A stretch of 64,000 nt of DNA from Diphasiastrum complanatum (lineage: Eukaryota > Streptophyta > Lycopodiopsida > Lycopodiales > Lycopodiaceae), in NCBI GenBank assembly GCA_029204225.1, contig CM055110.1, positions 47,652,921 to 47,716,920 of the forward strand, in the 5' to 3' direction. Shown one piece after another: positions 46,263 through 56,964 of the stretch. Each line of letters starts with the position of its first letter. The first letter of the stretch is position 1. A program made the translations under genes and the position numbers. The notes below the pieces were generated by a model. That model searched no databases, was not told the DNA's origin, and saw only the letters and a list, made by a program, of their open reading frames with translations.

Positions 46263-46351
<89 letters not shown>
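46262..46351. repeat. Compound (TG)n(GA)n microsatellite
   Basis: TG run to about 46,287 followed directly by a GA run to 46,351. It is the reverse-complement type of the compound repeat at 6,377. It lies inside the older repeat zone. Confidence 0.95.
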
Positions 46352-46353
<2 letters not shown>

Positions 46354-47879
46354 TACTTGTGTAGGGAGGAGGGATTAAGTTGAGTTACTCAATTGCTTGG
46401 GCTAAAAAATTCTCAACTCTGCAAAAACATTTACACCTATCAAGATTAAATGAAACAAGTCAAACTTATCCAACAACTACTAGCAGACAATAAAAGATAT
46501 AACATAAGTTCTACCTTTCACATAGAGTGGAATAAAGTTGTCAACATTGTCTTGAAGGGTCTATATCCTAAAAGAATCAAAAGCTCCAATTACTTAAAGA
46601 ATTAGAGAGAGTCTGTTCTAGTTACTTAAGAGTTAGAGAGAGTTTTAATCAAATACTTAAGAGTTTGAGAGAGTTTCTATTTCAGATCACTCTGGAATTT
46701 AAGAATCATCTGGAGTCCATACCTCAGAATTACTCGAGATTATTTGGTAAGACTTTAGACTTATTCAAGATCACTCAGGCTGCAGTGAATGTACAGAATT
46801 GGAATGCATTGCCATAAGTTGGCATCTGTTAACATTATGGTAATTGATTCTAGGTTTAAGTTTAGGTTGTTGTTAACTTCTCAATTGAAACCTAATTTGG
46901 TTCTAGGCTTAATGACTCAAGGTTGGCTTAAAGAAACTCAACTCAAACCTGGTTCGAGTTGAGATTGATGGAATACTCTAGTCTCAAGTTGATAAGTTTA
47001 AGTATTACAAATTAAATAAAAACACTTGTTCATGGTAATTACACAGTTTACTTGATATAATGATTAGCTATTTACCTAATGTGATATTTCAAATTAAATC
47101 CTTAGTAGACCTTAAAGAATGATATCTTCACCAACAAAGTAGAATAAACTAAACAATGCTCATTTTCACTAATCCTATTTGTGATGGAATTAGAAAGAGT
47201 CTGTTCCAATCACTTAAGAGTTAGAGAGAGTTTTAATCAAATAATTAAGAGTTTGAGAGAGTTTCTATTTTAGATAACTCTGGAATTTGAGAATCATCTA
47301 GAGTCCATACTTCAGAATTACTCGAGATCATCTGGTAAGACTTTAGACTTATTCAAGATCACTCAGGCTGTACTGAATCTGCAGAATTGGAACTTGGCAT
47401 ATGTTAACATTATGGTAATTGATTCTAGGTTTGAGTTTAGGTGGTTGTTAACTTTTCAGTTGAAACCTAATTTGGTTCTAGGTTTAATGATTCAAGGTTG
47501 GTTTAAAGAAATTGAACTCGAATCTGGTTCGAGTTGAGATTGATGGAATACTCTAGTGTCAAGTTGATAAGTTCAAGTATTAAAAATTAAATAGAAACAC
47601 TTGTTCATAGTAAACACTTGCCACATATACTCTATAAAACTCGAACCTGGTTCAAGTTAGAAGTAAAATTCGTCTACTGATGCTAAGGTGGATTCACGAC
47701 TTGAGCTAGTCTCAAATCATGTCTAAAAAAGAAAGCTCGTTTGCTAAGATCTGTGGTTTTGTACACTCGAAGTACATCTAGATATGTGTTTTGGTCATTC
47801 ATCGATTTACAACTTCAACTAGGAATTGAATGGAATTACCCCCTAAATAGACTGACATACATTGAACAAATGTCTTTTA

Positions 47880-48150
47880 ATAGAGATTCAAAACAAAAGT
47901 GTATCTATTTTATTTTATATTCTTCTTTTTGCTCTATTGTTTAAGCAATTGTACAACATAAAATGTCTTCTGAAATCTTTTAAGAGAGATTCAAAACAAT
48001 AGTGTATGTATTTTATTTTATATTCTTCTTATTGCTGCATTGTTTAAACATTTGTACAACATGAACTTGAAACAAATCAACCGATCAATATGCATATATT
48101 CAAAACAACAATGTCTATAATTTAATTTATATTTTTCTTATTGTTGCCAT
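47880..48150 (+). repeat. Degenerate ~112-bp tandem repeat, three copies
   Basis: Copies centred on TTTTATTTTATATTCTTCTT and ATTGTTTAA.CA.TTGTACAACAT phrases at about 47,890, 47,995 and 48,105. No coding content. Confidence 0.7.
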
Positions 48151-48902
48151 ATTAACAAAATGAGAAGCATTAACTTGAAACAAAGCAAATGATAAAATGG
48201 AAAAATATATGCTACATATAGCTTATGGTTTGAAGTCCAACTCGAGTTCGAGTTGATTAAACAACCAAGTTCAAGTTTTGTTATTAGTGTGAGTAGCTTG
48301 TTGCATATACACAAGTCAACGAGTTAAATTAAAATGATATTTTTGACATCAAATTGAATCAATTTGAAGATTTTTAAACTCGAACCTGGTTCGAGTTCAG
48401 TCCAGTGAAGTTTGAAGTGAGGTGTTTTCTTCAAGCTTATGGTTTGAAGTCCAACTCGAGTTCGAGTTTTGTTTTTAGTGTGAGTAGCTTGTTTCATATA
48501 CGCAGGTTAACGAGTTAAATTAAAAAGATATTTTTGACATCAAATTGAATCAATTTGAAGATATATACACTCAAACCTGGTTCGAGTTCAGTCCTTTTAA
48601 CATACATTAAATGGAATTCAATTTTAGGTTGAAGGTCTAAGTATTTGAGTAGGTTGATGGCAAGTATATAGGTTTAAGAGTTAAATTTATAGAGATATAA
48701 TTTTCGACATCAAATTGAATCAATGTGAAGGCTTATGAACTCTACCCTGGTTCGAGATGGTCGTCTTCAAATTTTGCATTTAAATTTGGTGGACATTTGA
48801 GCTGTGAGGTTCCTCAACTCAAACCTGGTGCGAGTTGAGGCTCTTTTATTTCAATTCCACTTATATAGAATAGCTCACAACTCAAACCTGGTGCGAGTTG
48901 AG

Positions 48903-48937
48903 GCTGTTCTATTTCAATTCCACTTATATAGAACAGC
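48903..48937. repeat. Inverted repeat between sites four and five
   Basis: GCTGTTCTAT at 48,903-48,912 and its exact complement ATAGAACAGC at 48,928-48,937, separated by 15 bases. In most other units the same place reads GCTCTTCTAT and ATAGAGCAGC, with two mismatches. Confidence 0.75.
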
Positions 48938-51900
48938 TCACAACTCGAACCAGGTTCGAGTTCAGATATGTAGATTTGGACGTAATTTCTCTATGAAGAT
49001 TATATTGAAATTATATTTCTCAGGTTGATTCAGATGAAGTCAAGTTTGAACTGAGATGTTTTCTTCAAGCTTATGGTTTGAAGTCCAACTCGAGTTCGAG
49101 TTGATTAAAGAGCCAAGTTCAAGTTTTGTTTTTAGTGTGAGTAGCTTGTTGCATATACACAGGTCAACGAGTTAAATTAAAAAGATATTTTTGACATCAA
49201 ATTGAATCAATTTGAAGATATTTAAACTCGAACCTAGTTCGAGTTCAGTCCTTTAACATACATTAAATGGAATTCAATTTTAGGTTAAAGGTCTAAGTAT
49301 TTTAGTAGGTTGATGGCAAGTACACAGGTGTAAGAGTTAAATTTATAGAGATATAATTTTCAACATCAAATTGAATGAATGTGAAGGCTTATGAACTCGA
49401 ACTTGGTTCGAGTAGGTCGTCTTCAATTTTGGCATTTAAATTTGGTGGACATTTGAGCTGTGAAGTTCCTCAACTCAAACCTGGTGCGAGTTGAGGCTCT
49501 TCTATTTAAATTTCACTTATATAGAGCACCTCACAACTCGAACTAGATTCGAGTTCAGATATGTAGATTTGGACGTAATTTCTCTATAAAGATCAGATGA
49601 AGTCAAGTTTGAAGTGAGATGTTTTCTTCAAGCTTATGGTTTGAAGTCCAACTCGAGTTCGAGTTGATTAAAGAGCCAAGTTCAAGTTTTGTTTTTAGTG
49701 TGAGTAGCTTGTTGCATATACACAGGTCAACGAGTTAAATTAAAAAGATATTTTTGACATCAAATTGAATCAATTTGAAGATATATAAACTCGATCTTGG
49801 TTTGAGTTCAGTCCTTTAACACACATTAAATGGAATTCAATTTTAGGTTGAAGGTCTAAGTATTTGAGTAGGTTCATGGCAAGTACACAGGTTTAAGAGA
49901 TAAATTTATATAGATATAATTTTCGACATCAAATTAAATCAATGTGGAGGCTTATGAACTCGAACCTTGTTCGAGTTGGTCGTCTTCAATTTTTGCATTT
50001 AAATTTGGTGGACATTTGAGCTGTGAAGTTCCTCAACTCAAACCTGGTGCGAGTTGAGGCTCTTCTATTTCAATTCCACTTATATAGAGAAGCTCACAAC
50101 TCGAACCAGGTTCGAGTTCAGATATGTAGATTTGGACGTAATTTCTCTATAAAGATTATATTGAAATTATATTTCTCAGATTGATTCAGATGAAGTCAAG
50201 TTTGAAGTGACATGTTTTTTTCAAGATTATGGTTTGAAGTCCAACTTGAGTTCGAGTTGATTAAAGAGCCAAGTTCAAGTTTTGTTTTTAGTGTGAGTAG
50301 CTTGTTGCATATACACGGGTCAACGAGTTAAATTAAAAAGATATTCTTGACATCAAATTGAATCAATTTGAAGATATATAAACTCAAACCTGGTTCCAGT
50401 TTAGTCCTTTAACATACATTAAATGGAATTTAATTTTAGGTTGAAGGTCTAAGTATTTGAGTAGGTTGATGGCAAGTACACAGGTTTAAGAGTTAAATTT
50501 ATAGAGATATAATTTTCGACATCAAATTGAATTAATGTGAAGGCTTATGAACTCGAACCTGGTTCGAGTTAGTCGTCTTCAATTTTTGCATTTAAATTTG
50601 GTGGACATTTGAGCTGTGAAGTTCCTCAACTCAAACCTGGTGCGAGTTGAGGCTCTTCTATTTCAATTCCACTTATATAGAGCAGCACACAACTCAAACC
50701 GAGTTCGAGTTCAGATAAACTCGAGTTCGAGTTGATTAAACAACCAAGTTCAAGTTTTGTTATTAGTGTGAGTAGCTTGTTGCATATACACAAGTCAACG
50801 AGTTAAATTAAAATGATTTTTTTGACATCAAATTGAATCAATTTGAAGATTTCTAAACTCGAACCTGGTTCGAGTTTAGTCCTTTAAACATACATTAAAT
50901 GGAATTCAATTTTAGGTTGAAGGTCTAAGTATTTGATTAGGTTGATGGCAAGTACACAGGTTTAAGAGTTAAATCTATAGAGATATAATTTTCGACATCA
51001 AATTGAATCAATGTGAAAGCTTATGAACTCGAACCTGGTTCAAGTTGGTCCTTATCAATTTTTGCATTTAAATTTGGTGGACATTTGAGCTGTGAAGTTC
51101 CTCAACTCAAAGCTGGTGCAAGTTGAGGCTCTTCTATTTCAATTCCACTTATATAGAGCAGCTCACAACTCGAACTAGATTTTTGTTCAGATATGTAGAT
51201 TTGGACGTAATTTCTCTATCAAGATTCTATTGAAATTATTTTTCTCAGGTTGATTCAGATGAAGTCAAGTTTGAAGTGAGATGTTTTCTTCGTGCTTATG
51301 GTTTGAAGTCCAAATCGAGTTCGAGTTGATTAACGAGCCAAGTTCAGGTTTTGTTTTTAGTGTGAGTAGCTTGTTGCATATACACAGGTCAATGAGTTTA
51401 ATTAAAGAGATATTTTTGACATCAAATTCAATCAATTTGAAGATTTATAAACTCGAACCTGGTTCGAGTTCAGTCCTTTAAATATACATTAAATGGAATT
51501 CAATTTTAGGTTGAAGGTCTAAGTATTTAAGTAGGTTGATGGCAAGTATACAGGTTTAAGAGTTAAATTTATAGAGATATAATTTTCGACATCAAATTGA
51601 ATCAATGTGAAGGCTTATGAACTCGAACTTGGTTCAAGTTGGTCGTCTTCAATTTGTGCATTTAAATTTGGTGGACATTTCATCTGTGAGGTTCCTCATC
51701 TCAAACCTGGTGCGAGTTGAGGCTCTTCTATTTCAATTCCACTTATATAGAGCCGCTCATAGCTCGAACTAGATTCGAGTTCAGATATGTAGATTTGGAC
51801 GTAATTTCTATATAAAAATTATATTGAAATTATATTTCTCAGGTTGATTCAGATGAAGTCAAGTTTGAAGTGAGGTGTTTTCTTCAAGCATATGGTTTGA

Positions 51901-52289
51901 AGTCTAACTCGAGTTCGAGTTGATTAAAGAGCCAAGTTCAAGTTTTGTTTTTAGTGTGAGTAGCTTGTTTCATACACGCAGGTTAACGAGTTAAATTAAA
52001 AAGATATTTTTGACATTAAATTGAATCAATTTGAAGATTTATAAACTCAAACCTGGTTCGAGTTCAGTCCTTTTAACATACATTAAATGGTATTGAATTT
52101 TAGGTTGAAGGTCTAAGTATTTGAGTAGGTTGATGGCAAGTATACAAGTTTAAGAGTTAAATTTATAGAGATATAATTTTCGACATCAAATTGAATCAAT
52201 GTGAAGGCTTATGAACTCGAACCTGGTTCGAGTTGGTCGTCTTCAATTTTTGCATTTAAATTTGGTGGACATTTGAGTTGTGTGGTTTC

Positions 52290-52314
52290 TCAACTCAAAC
52301 CTGGTTTGAGTTGA
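52290..52314. repeat. 25-bp perfect palindrome variant
   Basis: TCAACTCAAACC and GGTTTGAGTTGA around a central T. Both arms carry the CG-to-CA/TG change, so symmetry is kept although the sequence has left the usual form. Confidence 0.9.
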
Positions 52315-55300
52315 GGCTCTTCTATTTCAATTCCACTTATACAGCGCAGCTCACAACTCGAACCAAGTTCATGTTCAGATATATAGATTTGGACGTAATT
52401 TCTCTATAAAGATTATATTGAAATTATATTTCTCAGGTTAATTCAGATGAAGTCAAGTTTGAAGTGAGATGTTTTTCTTCAAGCTTATGGTTTGAACTCT
52501 AACTCGAGTTCGAGTTGATTAAAGAGCCAAGTTCAAGTTTTGTTTTTAGTGTGAATAGCTTGTTGCATATACACAGGTCAACGAGTTAAATTAAAAAGAT
52601 ATTTTTGGCATCAAATTGAATCCATTTGTAGATATATAAACTCGAACCTGGTTCGAGTTCAGTCCTTTAACATACATTAAATGGAATTCAATTTTAGGTT
52701 GAAGGTCTAAGTATTTGAGTAGGTTGATGGCAAGTACACAGGTTTAAGAGTTAAATTTATAGAGACATAATTTTTGACATCAAATTGAATCAATGTGAAG
52801 GCTTATGAACTCGAACCTGGTTCGAGTTGGTGGTCTTCAATTTTTGCATTTAAATTTTGGTGGACATTTGAGCTGTGAAGTTTCTCAACTCAAACATGGT
52901 GCGAGTTGAGGCTCTTCTATATCAATTCCACTTATATAGATCAGCTCACAGCTCGAACTAGATTCGAGTTCAGATATGTAGATTTGGACGTAATTTCTCT
53001 ATAAAGATTCTATTGAAATTATATTTCTCAGGTTGATTCAGATGAAGTCAAGTTTGAAGTGAGGTGTTTTCTTCAAGCTTATGGTTTGAAGTCCAACTCG
53101 AGTTCGAGTTGATTAAAGAGCCAAGTTCAAGTTTTGTTTTTAGTGTGAATAGCTTGTTGCATATACACAGGTCAACGAGTTAAATTAAAAAGATATTTTT
53201 GAAATCAAATTAAATCAATTTGAAGATATATAAACTCGAACGTGGTTCGAGTTCAGTCCTTTAACATACATTAAATGGAATTCAATTTTAGGTTAAAGGT
53301 CTAAGTATTTTAGTAGGTTGATGGCAAGTACACAGGTTTAAGAGTTAAATTTATAGAGATATAATTTTCAACATCAAATTGAATTAATGTGAAGGCTTAT
53401 GAACTCGAACCTGGTTCGAGTGGGTCGTCTTCAATTTTTGCATTTAAATTTGGTGGACATTTGAGCTGTGAAGTTCCTCAACTCAAACTTGGTGCGAGTT
53501 GAGGCTCTTCTATTTCAATTCCACTTATATAGAGCAGCTCACAACTCAAACCGAGTTCGAGTTCAGATAAACTCGAGTTCAAGTTGATTAAACAACCAAG
53601 TTCAAGTTTTGTTATTAGTGTGAGTAGCTTGTTGCATATACACAAATCAACGAGTTAAATTAAAATGATATTTTTGACATCAAATTGAATCAATTTGAAG
53701 ATTTCTAAACTCGAACCTGGTTCGAGTTTAGTCCTTTGAACATACATTAAATGGAATTCAATTTTAGGTTGAAGGTCTAAGTATTTGAGTAGGTTGATGG
53801 CAAGTACACAGGTTTAAGAGTTAAATCTATAGAGATATAATTTTTGACATCAAATTGAATCAATGTGAAGGCTTATGAACTCGAACCTGGTTCGAGTTGG
53901 TCGTCTTCAATTTTTGCATTTAATTTTGGTGGACATTTGAGCTGTGAAGTTCCTCAACTCAAACCTGGTGCTAATTGAGACTCTTCTATTTCAATTCCAC
54001 TTATATAGAGCAGCTCACAACTCGAACTAGGTTCGAGTTCAGATATGTAGATTTGGTTGTAATTTCTCTATAAAGTTTATATGGAAATTATATTTGTCAG
54101 GTTGATTCGGATGAAGTCAAGTTTGAAAAGAGGTGTTTTCTTCAAGCTTATGGTTTGACGTCCAAGTCGAGTTCGAGTTCATTAAATAACCAAGTTCAAG
54201 TTTTGTTTTTAGTGTGAGTAGCTTGTTGCATATACACAAGTCAACGAGTTAATTTAAAAACATATTTTTGACTTCAAATTGAATCAATTTGAAGATTTAT
54301 CAACTCGAACTTGGTTCGAGTTCAGTCCTTTAAACATACATTAAATGGAATTCAATTTTAGGTTGAAGGTATTTGAGTAGGTTGATGGCAAATATACAAG
54401 TTGAAGAGTTAAATTTATAGAGATATAATTTTTGACATCAAATTGAATCAATGTGAAGGCTTATGAACTCGAACCTAGTTTGAGTTGGTCGTCTTCAATT
54501 TTTGCATTTAAATTTGGTGGACAGTTGAGCTGTGAGGTTCCTCAACTCAAAGCTGGTGCGAGTTGAGGGTCTTCTATTTCAATTCCACTTATATAGAGCA
54601 GCTCACAACTCGAACCAGGTTCGAGTTCAAATTTGTAGATTTGGACGTAATTTCTCTATAAAGATTATATTGAAATTATATTTCTCAGGTTGATTCAGAT
54701 GAAGTCAAATTTGAAATGAGGTGTTTTCTTCAAGCTTATGGTTTGAAGTCCAACTGGAGTTCGAGTTGATTAAAGAGCCAAGTTCAAGTTTTGTTTTTAG
54801 TGTGAGTAGCTTGTTGCATATACACATGTCAACGAGTTAAATTAAAAAGATATTTTTGACTTCAAATTGAATCAATTTGAAGGTTTATAAACTCGAACCT
54901 GGTTCGAGTTCAGTCCTTTAAAAATACATTAAATGGAATTAAATTTTAGGTTGAAGGTCTAAGTATTTGAGTAGGTTGATGGCAAGTATACAGGTTTATG
55001 AGTTAAATTTATAGAGATATAATTTTCGACATCAAATTGAATCAATGTGAAGGCTTATGAACTCAAACCTAGTTCGAGTTGGTCGTCTTCAATTTTTGCA
55101 TTTAAATTTGGTGGACATTTGAGCTGTGAGGTTCTTGAACTCAAACCTGGTGCGAGTTGAGGCTGTTCTATTTCAATTCCACTTATATAGAGCAGCCCAC
55201 AACTCGAACCAGGTTCGAGTTCAAATATGTAGATTTGGACGTAATTTCTCTATAAAGATTATATTGAAATTATATTTCTCAGGTTGATTCAGATGAAGTC

Positions 55301-55365
55301 AAGTTTGAAGTGAGGTGTTTTCTTCAAGCTTATGGTCGTCTTCAATTTTTGCATTTAAATTTGGT

Positions 55366-55580
55366 GGATGTGTAGGTTTCTTAACTCGAACCTGCTCTTC
55401 AATTTGAAACTACACTTCAAATTATAGATATATAATTTCTGCCTTTAAATTTGGTGGATGTGAAGGTTTCTTAACTCGAACCAGGTTCGAGTTGATTCTA
55501 TTCAATTTCAAACTACATTGTCATAGAAGAGTCTCAACTCAAACTAGGTTTGAGCTGAGGTATCTACACTGCGACTTAAT
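55366..55580 (+). repeat. Decayed right edge of the array
   Basis: Rearranged pieces of the unit (TGCATTTAAATTTGGTGGA twice, palindrome at about 55,474-55,494, AACTCAAACTAGGTTTGAGC near 55,533). Beyond 55,580 no more units are seen. Confidence 0.8.
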
Positions 55581-55924
55581 TTCCAAACACAACACGATCG
55601 CTAAGGTACTAAGCTAGATATCCAATAACAGAGAAGTAGCGAGGAAATTGGGATACTCATTTGGTATACTTGCAAAGTCGATTTGGCTTCTTGAAATCAT
55701 GTCTGTCGCCTAGGATAATCTGTCTGAGGATTTCTATAATGTTTCTACTGTTCTTGAAGACATTTTTTTTTATTTTTCCCCAAATCTTTGTATGTTTCTA
55801 TCTATTCAAGCTAGCTAACAGTACTTGTTGGATTGAAATGTATCATTATTTCACTAATTCAATATGAAAAATCATAGTGGTAAAGCTAAGCTTAGAAAAT
55901 ATTTATAATCCTACAAAACAGTCT

Positions 55925-56200
55925 AAGCAAGAATCTTAGCTAGCCAACAATACGTATGTCTCATCGAACCAACTGATGTTGGAGCATCTTGCATATACCT
56001 CCCAATTGGTAACTGAGCATGGGTGATATCCAGTATCAGTTGGGTTTTGTAAATTCCAAATTTTGACCAAGTCATAATCGACATACTGCTTGATTCTTGT
56101 TCATTAAACCACGTGATACTTGGACTGAAAAGTATAGCATGCGAGCCTTCTGATGCATCCATAAGACGTTTGATCGTATGCGCCAAATCAAGGTGCAGCT
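55925..56200 (-). pseudogene. Short coding-like fragment, unrecognised
   Basis: On the minus strand one frame (about 56,083-55,930) reads YVDYDLVKIWNLQNPTDTGY, then NWEVYARC and SWFDETYVLLAS before a stop. A different frame is open longer (87 codons, from 56,186), but the shorter one looks more protein-like. It has the same general character as the multi-exon gene at 59.5-62.2 kb and may be a scrap of a related gene, which is inference. Confidence 0.35.
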
Positions 56201-56964
56201 CTTAACGGAATGTATTGCGGAAGAATAATAACGAGTTTTAGCTCATCAAGTGAAACAGACTCAAGCATCTGCATTAACAGCTTCAGTAAAGCGACAACAA
56301 TTAGGTAAGATTTATTCTTTTAGTCAATATCTGTAAATAAAGTATTTGGATTTGCATTTTGCAAAATATATTCAAACATGACTATCAAATTATTTGTTTA
56401 GTAATATTTGCATTCAAAATGTACTAAGTTCTACTTAATATGATTGGCAACCTATCATTTTTGTATGGTTATTTGTATTTTGTAAAATATATTCAAACAT
56501 GAATATCAAAATATTTATATTATTTAAGTGATTTCTTCTACTCGAAGGAATACATATTATATCTTCACTTATATTATGTGTACTTAATAAATCTTATCAG
56601 TTTGCATGTAAGTCCAAAGGCCACACCCAATACTTAATGTCATTCCATACCTTTAAAAAGAACTTGTGCATAGTGTGTGCATGCATGCATGTAAATGCCA
56701 ATAATAAAATTGCTTGAATGCAATCATAAAGTATAGTCTCATATGTCAAAGTATTTTTATTTTTTATTTTTAATAAGCACCACACAAAGCAAGTACAATA
56801 GCCACAAAGGGCGACTTTTATTATATAAAAGCATTGACCGAGTTTCCACCATTACTGATCACGCTATTAACTACTCAAACCAAGTCGAAACCACAAATTT
56901 TTTGAATCAAAGCATTTAAAAACAATCTCGTATCTTGCTCACTCAAGTTTGAAGACTTGTTTGT
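56201..56964. other. AT-rich, no gene seen
   Basis: No motif, repeat or RNA gene recognised between the short fragment and the phosphatase-like gene. Confidence 0.55.

Larger units (their letters stand above)
45311..47700 (+). repeat. Older degenerate tandem repeats carrying the palindrome
   Basis: Two repeat types. Type Y (ACACTTAGAGAT, then TTTGAGC.AGAAACTTGTGTT and AAACTAGGTT.AAGATACATG) occurs near 45,311 and 45,957, with a partial near 47,615. Type Z (TTAGAGAGAGTTTTAATC through TGATGGAATACTCTAG) occurs at about 46,599 and 47,189, offset 590. Every copy carries a version of the palindrome found in the array downstream, at 45,391, 45,768, 46,036, 46,940, 47,515 and 47,638. The flanks are unrelated to the 594-bp unit except around the palindrome. 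Confidence 0.75.
48222..55365 (+). repeat. Satellite-like array of ~594-bp units with five palindromic sites each
   Basis: Unit starts (CTTATGGTTTGAAGTCCAA) lie at 48,222, 48,436, 49,080, 49,633, 50,226, 51,295, 51,889, 52,484, 53,078, 54,147, 54,735 and 55,329. Intact units are 593-595 bp. Two fused units (junctions 50,718 and 53,569) lack the start phrase. In a typical unit (52,484) palindromic sites are at 52,501, 52,639, 52,808, 52,887 and 52,950. Sites two and three lie in homologous ~169-bp sub-repeats (GAGTTAAATT...GACATCAAATTGAATCAAT). The usual core has arms AACTCGAACC and GGTTCGAGTT. Variants are mostly CG to CA or TG changes, or the GGTGCGAGTT form at site four. Short open frames inside the array are by-products. 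No transposon ends were recognised. Confidence 0.93.

Noticed and set aside
48804-49028. 74-codon open frame with repeated LVRVEA peptides inside the array
   Set aside because: It is read straight through the 594-bp unit and its palindromes; other units break the frame, and there is no codon conservation.
48222-55365. CRISPR-like spaced short repeats
   Set aside because: The palindromes are spaced by homologous, not unique, sequence at 63-169 bp, and the setting is a plant nuclear genome. It is a satellite-type array.
45768-55494. tRNA or SINE genes suggested by GGTTCGA
   Set aside because: No A box at tRNA distance, no cloverleaf, and no tail or target duplication; the match is explained by the palindrome arm.
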